Below are positions 5,445 to 8,440 of a stretch of 8,440 nt of DNA, one piece after another. The notes beneath the pieces were generated by a model. That model had not been told where the DNA came from and searched no databases. It worked only from the letters and a program-made list of their open reading frames with translations. The stretch lies in contig DAOVUW010000037.1 of assembly GCA_030632385.1 (NCBI GenBank), positions 1 to 8,440 on the forward strand, in the 5' to 3' direction. Source of the stretch: Candidatus Nanohalarchaeota archaeon. GTDB lineage: Archaea > EX4484-52. The position numbers and the translations under genes are program-made. Position 1 is the first letter of the stretch. Every line of letters begins with the position of its first letter.

Positions 5445-6767
5445 ATGGATTTAAAGTCTTTTTTTAATATAAAAGGCGTATTAGAAGAATTGCATCAGAC
5501 AAAAATAATGAGATGGAAACTGATTTATCTTGTTGTTAAAATATTCGTTATTTTGATATTACTGACTTTTTTTATATCACCAAAACTTGCTACAATATTT
5601 ATGTTTGCTCTTATTGCCCTTGTTTCGGCAGTACCTTCTGTTCTTGCAAATGTTTTAAGCGACAGCGAAATGATGGATTTTTTCAGTGTGATTATTGCAA
5701 TAACAATTGATCCTGTTGTTGGCGCTATTTTTGCGGCAATTGTTTTCTTTGTTTCTAGCTTTTTTTCTTCATTGATGGAAAAACCGCTTTGTTTTCTTAT
5801 AGGTTTGCCGGGACTGGCAATTCCATGCCTTTTTATGCCATGGGCTTATGTTTTTTTTAACGGCAATTTGTATTATACTCTGTATTTTTATACTGTGCTC
5901 AGATACATAGTTCGTTTGATTCCTGCCTGTATTATTGTTCCAGATAGAATGCCTATCGTGCTTCTTTTTAATGTGCCAATTAACATAGTTCTTGCGTACA
6001 TAACAAACACAATCCATGTAGCATTGTTCGGAAATCTTGTTATAAAAGCGCTCGAGGAAGGGCTTACTATCGATATGAATCTGCTGGTGATGATTACATT
6101 AATTGTCTTTTTTTTTGAGGTAGCAAAAATATATGAAGCAAAAATGAAGAAAAAGAAGACTCCGCTTGACGATAAATTCTCCTTTATTTCAACAATAAAA
6201 AGTGCAAATAAATTTCACTTTCTTTATCCAAAAAATAAACTTGAAAAATCCATAGATGCTGTGAAAAAAGACATGCGTGACTATATTAATATAATGCTCA
6301 AAAAACTGAAAGAAAAAGACTATTCTAAACTTGGCATATACAGGAACAAATTGGTTTACCTTAGAGAAAATATAGAACAATTAAATGATTTTACAAAAAA
6401 AGAAAATATAGAACAATTATATAAAATAGCATCAGAGTTGCCTGATTTGGAAATTAACAGTTTTATAGAACACAAGGGCATCTATGACATATCTAACAGG
6501 CATCCTGAATTTGAAAAAATATATGAAAACATAGACTGCACTTACAAAAGACCCATAGAAATAATTGCAAAATGCAGAATAAAAAATAAAACAATGATGA
6601 ACAAAAAATATTCGATAAGCAATATTTTCGGGTTGATTGAAGGAAAAAAACAGAGGTCTGAAGAAGACAGGAATTTTGCAGATATCCAAATTGATGTCTT
6701 GAGAATCATTGCAAACAAAAAAGGAAATGATGAAAAGAATAAAATTGTTTTTGAAGATATAAAGTAG
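5445..6767 (+). CDS. Polytopic membrane protein with long charged cytoplasmic tail, unrecognised
   Basis: A 440-aa protein I cannot place in a family. Residues 1-26 are polar. About seven hydrophobic stretches follow, near 27-44, 48-69, 78-108, 113-138, 141-160, 169-195 and 212-230. The third contains DPVVGAIFAAIV, a Gly/Ala pattern also found in small integral transporters such as ECF substrate-binding components; that resemblance is weak. A basic cluster, KMKKKK (233-238), marks the membrane exit and a cytoplasmic side. Residues 240-440 form a hydrophilic, Lys/Glu-rich, mostly helical tail with probable coiled coil around 265-330 and the repeated motif ENIEQL (308-313 and 320-325). No catalytic signature is visible. 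The start is the first possible ATG, since an in-frame TAA lies four bases before it; GGGGGAT at 5422-5428 is rather distant for a ribosome binding site. It lies in a 152-bp gap after the radical SAM gene, so co-regulation is uncertain. Confidence 0.8.
   Translation: MDLKSFFNIKGVLEELHQTKIMRWKLIYLVVKIFVILILLTFFISPKLATIFMFALIALVSAVPSVLANVLSDSEMMDFFSVIIAITIDPVVGAIFAAIVFFVSSFFSSLMEKPLCFLIGLPGLAIPCLFMPWAYVFFNGNLYYTLYFYTVLRYIVRLIPACIIVPDRMPIVLLFNVPINIVLAYITNTIHVALFGNLVIKALEEGLTIDMNLLVMITLIVFFFEVAKIYEAKMKKKKTPLDDKFSFISTIKSANKFHFLYPKNKLEKSIDAVKKDMRDYINIMLKKLKEKDYSKLGIYRNKLVYLRENIEQLNDFTKKENIEQLYKIASELPDLEINSFIEHKGIYDISNRHPEFEKIYENIDCTYKRPIEIIAKCRIKNKTMMNKKYSISNIFGLIEGKKQRSEEDRNFADIQIDVLRIIANKKGNDEKNKIVFEDIK
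6365..6419 (+). repeat. 19-bp direct repeat inside the membrane-protein gene
   Basis: AGAAAATATAGAACAATTA occurs at 6365-6383 and again at 6401-6419, exactly 36 bp (12 codons) apart. It encodes ENIEQL twice in the predicted coiled-coil tail. The exact nucleotide identity suggests a recent in-frame duplication rather than convergent protein sequence. Confidence 0.95.
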
Positions 6768-6768
6768 A

Positions 6769-6780
6769 TATTTATTTTTC
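6769..6780 (+). terminator. T-rich tract after the membrane-protein gene
   Basis: TTTATTTTT (6771-6779) follows the TAG within a few bases. A perfect 7-bp stem, CTTTGCA / TGCAAAG with loop AATCA, lies just beyond at 6797-6815. Together they could end transcription, although the stem is downstream of the T tract, the reverse of the bacterial order. Confidence 0.4.
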
Positions 6781-6785
6781 AATAA

Positions 6786-7032
6786 AGACATAGATACTTT
6801 GCAAATCATGCAAAGATAAAAACCATTGAAATCCTCGTAAAAGCAAACAAAGAAAACACAGTTCTGCTTGGATAAATACACAAATGCCAGAAAAAATATA
6901 TTTACTATAGGATCTGTAGCCCCTGCAAAGAAGAATATATCTCTTGCCAAAATACATTTCACTAGACCTATATCGAAGAAAAATAAAAAGAAAGTGCAAT
7001 CTTGTATCACAAAAGAGGTTAGATTAACATAA
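6786..7032 (+). pseudogene. Possible decayed coding remnant (two overlapping plus-strand frames)
   Basis: This stretch holds no intact gene, but two plus-strand frames read like protein. One is open for 29 codons at 6786-6872 and includes HAKIKTIEILVKANKENTVL. A second, shifted by one base, is open for 63 codons from 6841 to a TAA at 7030-7032 and includes NIFTIGSVAPAKKNISLAK. Neither has a good start codon with a ribosome site; the best in the second frame is a TTG at 6868. The purine-rich strand lowers stop frequency, so chance is possible. If real, it would be a frameshifted relic of a small basic protein that I do not recognise. Confidence 0.25.
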
Positions 7033-7064
7033 ACACAAATATATTTTAATAATCTAGAATGAGA

Positions 7065-7772
7065 TTAGGGGGTTCTATTTGAATTTGTAAGACATACATC
7101 ATACCATCTGCTTGATTTAGATATTTCATCACACAATTCTGGTTTTTTTAATAAGTCCCCTACTACGATAGCGATACAATTCTCCTGTTCTGAAATATCT
7201 GTTATTTCTTTACATATGCTCATGTTTTTTTCAGATAGGGCAAATAGTCTGAAACAAGTATATTTGTCATAATCGTACTCTTCAGAGAGACAAAGATCAT
7301 ATCTTGAAAAGTCAGGAAATTGTAATTTGCATGAATTTTTGTATCTGTTATTGATAAGAGTATCGCAGATTTCTATATTGTTTTGCAATTTTGCAGACCA
7401 CGAGTAACATATTCCTAATATTGCATCTTTATTCGGACTTAACATCGCTTCAACTTGCGCTTTTGCAAATACCTTAGGATCATAATTTGAGTCTCTCAGA
7501 GACGGATTTGATTTACTAAAATCCCATTCATTTATTTCAACACACCTATCGTATTCTTTACCAACTATCATCTTACATACTTTTTCGTAATGAGCGTTCT
7601 TAATCCGTTTACAAATAGAAATATCATTATGCTCAATAGCAAGAGCCATTTCACAATCACCCCAACCGACGATTTTTCCACATTCATCGATTTCGTTTTG
7701 AACTTCTGGTGTGTATGAACTGCATCCAGATACAACAACAAACAATAAAACCCAAAAATATATGCCTTTCAT
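7065..7772 (-). CDS. Secreted lipoprotein with disulfide-type cysteine repeats
   Basis: A 235-aa exported protein. The N-terminus (MKGIYFWVLLFVVVSGCSS) is a signal peptide ending in a lipobox-like V-S-G-C, so Cys17 is probably lipid-anchored outside the membrane. The mature part has 14 more Cys at 31, 40, 54, 66, 77, 122, 136, 148, 161, 173, 187, 199, 214 and 227. From 136 on they alternate at spacings of 12 to 15, giving a repeat of about 26 residues of the form (I/L)-C-x2-I-x(8-10)-C; examples are SICKEITDISEQENC and ELCDEISKSSRWYDVC. This suggests helical hairpins stapled by disulfides. No enzyme motif is seen; binding or surface recognition is a guess. I chose the ATG at 7772 instead of the upstream ATG at 7856 because the signal peptide starts there and GTGA (7778-7781) precedes it. 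Confidence 0.82.
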   Translation of the reverse strand: MKGIYFWVLLFVVVSGCSSYTPEVQNEIDECGKIVGWGDCEMALAIEHNDISICKRIKNAHYEKVCKMIVGKEYDRCVEINEWDFSKSNPSLRDSNYDPKVFAKAQVEAMLSPNKDAILGICYSWSAKLQNNIEICDTLINNRYKNSCKLQFPDFSRYDLCLSEEYDYDKYTCFRLFALSEKNMSICKEITDISEQENCIAIVVGDLLKKPELCDEISKSSRWYDVCLTNSNRTP

Positions 7773-7777
7773 ATCTA

Positions 7778-7781
7778 TCAC
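7778..7781 (-). promoter_or_regulatory. GTGA ribosome binding site of the lipoprotein gene
   Basis: On the minus strand GTGA precedes the ATG at 7772 by five bases. It supports this start over the longer reading from 7856, whose N-terminus (MHFYGKSPPTFCC) would spoil the signal peptide. Confidence 0.5.
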
Positions 7782-7802
7782 TAACAAGAATATATACAAT
7801 AG

Positions 7803-7810
7803 ATATATAA
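7803..7810 (-). promoter_or_regulatory. Candidate TATA box of the lipoprotein gene
   Basis: TTATATAT on the minus strand is centred about 34 bp from the ATG at 7772, which would give a short leader. A second A/T box near 7790-7798 is about 22 bp away and is an alternative. Confidence 0.4.
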
Positions 7811-7915
7811 GCATAATGCAGCAAAATGTCGGAGGACTTTTTCCATAAAAGTGCATTTTTTATGATTCAAAGACACATTTTTAGTACACTAAAAAATAAA
7901 CCTTTCGCATCGTAT

Positions 7916-7929
7916 ATCTGTGCACAGAT
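7916..7929. promoter_or_regulatory. Perfect 14-bp palindrome, candidate operator
   Basis: ATCTGTGCACAGAT reads the same on both strands and is richer in G+C than its surroundings. It is about 145 bp upstream of the lipoprotein start and 245 bp upstream of tbp. A dimeric repressor or activator site is plausible, but no regulator can be named. One such palindrome in 8 kb could arise by chance. Confidence 0.35.
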
Positions 7930-7971
7930 GGATAAGATTTACGATATTATATGGGATATCAAGAAAAAAAT

Positions 7972-7992
7972 AGTTATGCCAACTGCATAACT
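7972..7992. other. Hairpin with perfect 8-bp stem and 5-nt loop
   Basis: AGTTATGC (7972-7979) pairs perfectly with GCATAACT (7985-7992) around CAACT. No T tract follows on the plus strand. On the minus strand a T-rich run (complement of 7962-7970) follows immediately, so an intrinsic-terminator shape exists for minus-strand transcripts coming from the tbp side. It could equally be an operator. Confidence 0.4.
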
Positions 7993-8142
7993 CCCACATT
8001 AGAATTATATTACAAATACTTGATTAAATAATCTAAGAATGGCTTTTGTTGGGTTATAACTAAAATGTCAAAAAATATCTGTCCTCATTATAGTCGATCT
8101 TTATGCAACGACACTTTTGAACAAATCCACACCAAGAATACA

Positions 8143-8150
8143 TTTATAAA
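8143..8150 (+). promoter_or_regulatory. TATA box of tbp
   Basis: TTTATAAA is centred about 28 bp before the tbp ATG at 8175, with a purine-rich stretch (AAGAATA) just upstream in the usual BRE position. The spacing implies a leaderless or nearly leaderless mRNA. The same octamer is the TATA box of the tandem Lrp-like gene. Confidence 0.65.
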
Positions 8151-8174
8151 CATATCCCTTATAAAATAAATAAC

Positions 8175-8440
8175 ATGGCTAAAGAAAATGATTTAAAGGT
8201 GCATAATGTCGTAGTATCAACAAATCTGCATTGCGAGATATCATTGGAAAAACTTGCAAACAATTTGGATGATGCAGAATACGAGCCGGAAGTATTTCCT
8301 GGTTTAGTATACAGAACAAAAGATCCAAAAGCAAATTATCTTATATTTTCAACAGGAAAGATAATATGCTCCGGGACAAAATCATTTAAGCTGGCTCAAG
8401 AAGCAACAAGAGTTTTGATGGATATTTTAAGAAAACAGGG
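8175..8440 (+). CDS. tbp: TATA-binding protein TBP (3' end outside window)
   Basis: The first 88 codons of an archaeal TBP, the general transcription factor that binds and bends the TATA box and recruits TFB and RNA polymerase. The visible part is the first of the two direct-repeat halves of the saddle. It shows LKVHNVVVSTNLHCEISLEKL (residues 7-27), YEPEVFPGLVYRTKDPKANYLIFSTGKIICSGTKS (about 37-71) and the long helix that follows. The E-F-P-G-(L/I) and L-I-F-S-(T/S)-G-K-(I/L) segments are the family hallmarks, and the two Phe residues of these segments occupy the TATA-intercalating positions of known TBPs. The second repeat lies beyond the window. The start at 8175 fits the TATA box 25-32 bp upstream. 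Gene order relative to the lipoprotein is divergent and suggests no shared function. Confidence 0.96.
   Translation, partial: MAKENDLKVHNVVVSTNLHCEISLEKLANNLDDAEYEPEVFPGLVYRTKDPKANYLIFSTGKIICSGTKSFKLAQEATRVLMDILRKQ

Larger units (their letters stand above)
7773..8174. other. Intergenic region between the lipoprotein gene and tbp
   Basis: About 400 bp separate two divergent genes. I see promoter elements at each end, a perfect 14-bp palindrome (7916-7929) and an 8-bp-stem hairpin (7972-7992) between them. Short open frames exist, for example 34 codons from an ATG at 8067, but they have no ribosome site, and that one runs into the tbp promoter. No tRNA-like cloverleaf or T-loop sequence was found. 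Confidence 0.6.

Noticed and set aside
5769..6017. 82-codon minus-strand frame inside the membrane-protein gene
   Set aside because: Antisense shadow with no recognisable features; the plus-strand frame has clear transmembrane helices here.
6432..7010. 192-codon open frame on the minus strand
   Set aside because: It lies antisense to the end of the membrane-protein gene and is extremely Phe-rich, as expected when A-rich Lys/Glu codons are read backwards. It has no domain and no ribosome site.
8067..8171. 34-codon frame starting MSKNICPHYSRS
   Set aside because: Too short, no ribosome site, and it overlaps the tbp TATA box; probably chance.
1..8440. CRISPR arrays, insertion sequences, tRNA or rRNA genes
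   Set aside because: No regularly spaced repeats, terminal inverted repeats with a transposase, cloverleaf or rRNA-like sequence were seen.

Overview
The window is an AT-rich (roughly 30% GC) piece of an archaeal chromosome. The lineage evidence is an archaeal-type SRP54, a UPF0147 protein, a TATA-binding protein (TBP) and TATA boxes about 25-30 bp upstream of several ATG codons. A DPANN-type archaeon is my inference from the low GC, the compact layout, the tandem Lrp-like regulator and the Cys-repeat lipoprotein. It is not proven by any marker here.

Layout from left to right. (1) The 3' part of an AlbA_2/HATPase_c_4 'RecG-like' transcriptional regulator (+, cut by the window start). (2) srp54 on the minus strand, convergent with it. 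(3) A two-gene plus-strand unit divergent from srp54: a UPF0147 protein, then an overlapping small two-helix membrane protein. (4) A minus-strand protein built from two fused Lrp/AsnC-like units. (5) Divergent from it, a 71-aa protein whose stop codon abuts the start of a radical SAM enzyme; a T8 tract follows directly. (6) An unrecognised 440-aa polytopic membrane protein with a long charged cytoplasmic tail. (7) About 300 bp with no intact gene but protein-like fragments. (8) A minus-strand, signal-peptide-bearing cysteine-repeat lipoprotein. (9) About 400 bp of non-coding DNA with a perfect 14-bp palindrome and a hairpin. (10) The 5' part of tbp, cut by the window end.

srp54 and tbp are housekeeping genes for co-translational protein targeting and transcription initiation. 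The most system-like part is 2956-5292: a tandem-Lrp regulator, a short promoter region containing an inverted repeat, a small protein and a radical SAM enzyme. The arrangement resembles a regulated peptide-modification or small-protein/maturase pair. The function is inferred from layout only, because the small protein matches no family I know. The radical SAM reading frame also ends abruptly after a SPASM-like segment, and Cys-bearing coding-like sequence continues in another frame, so its 3' end deserves checking.
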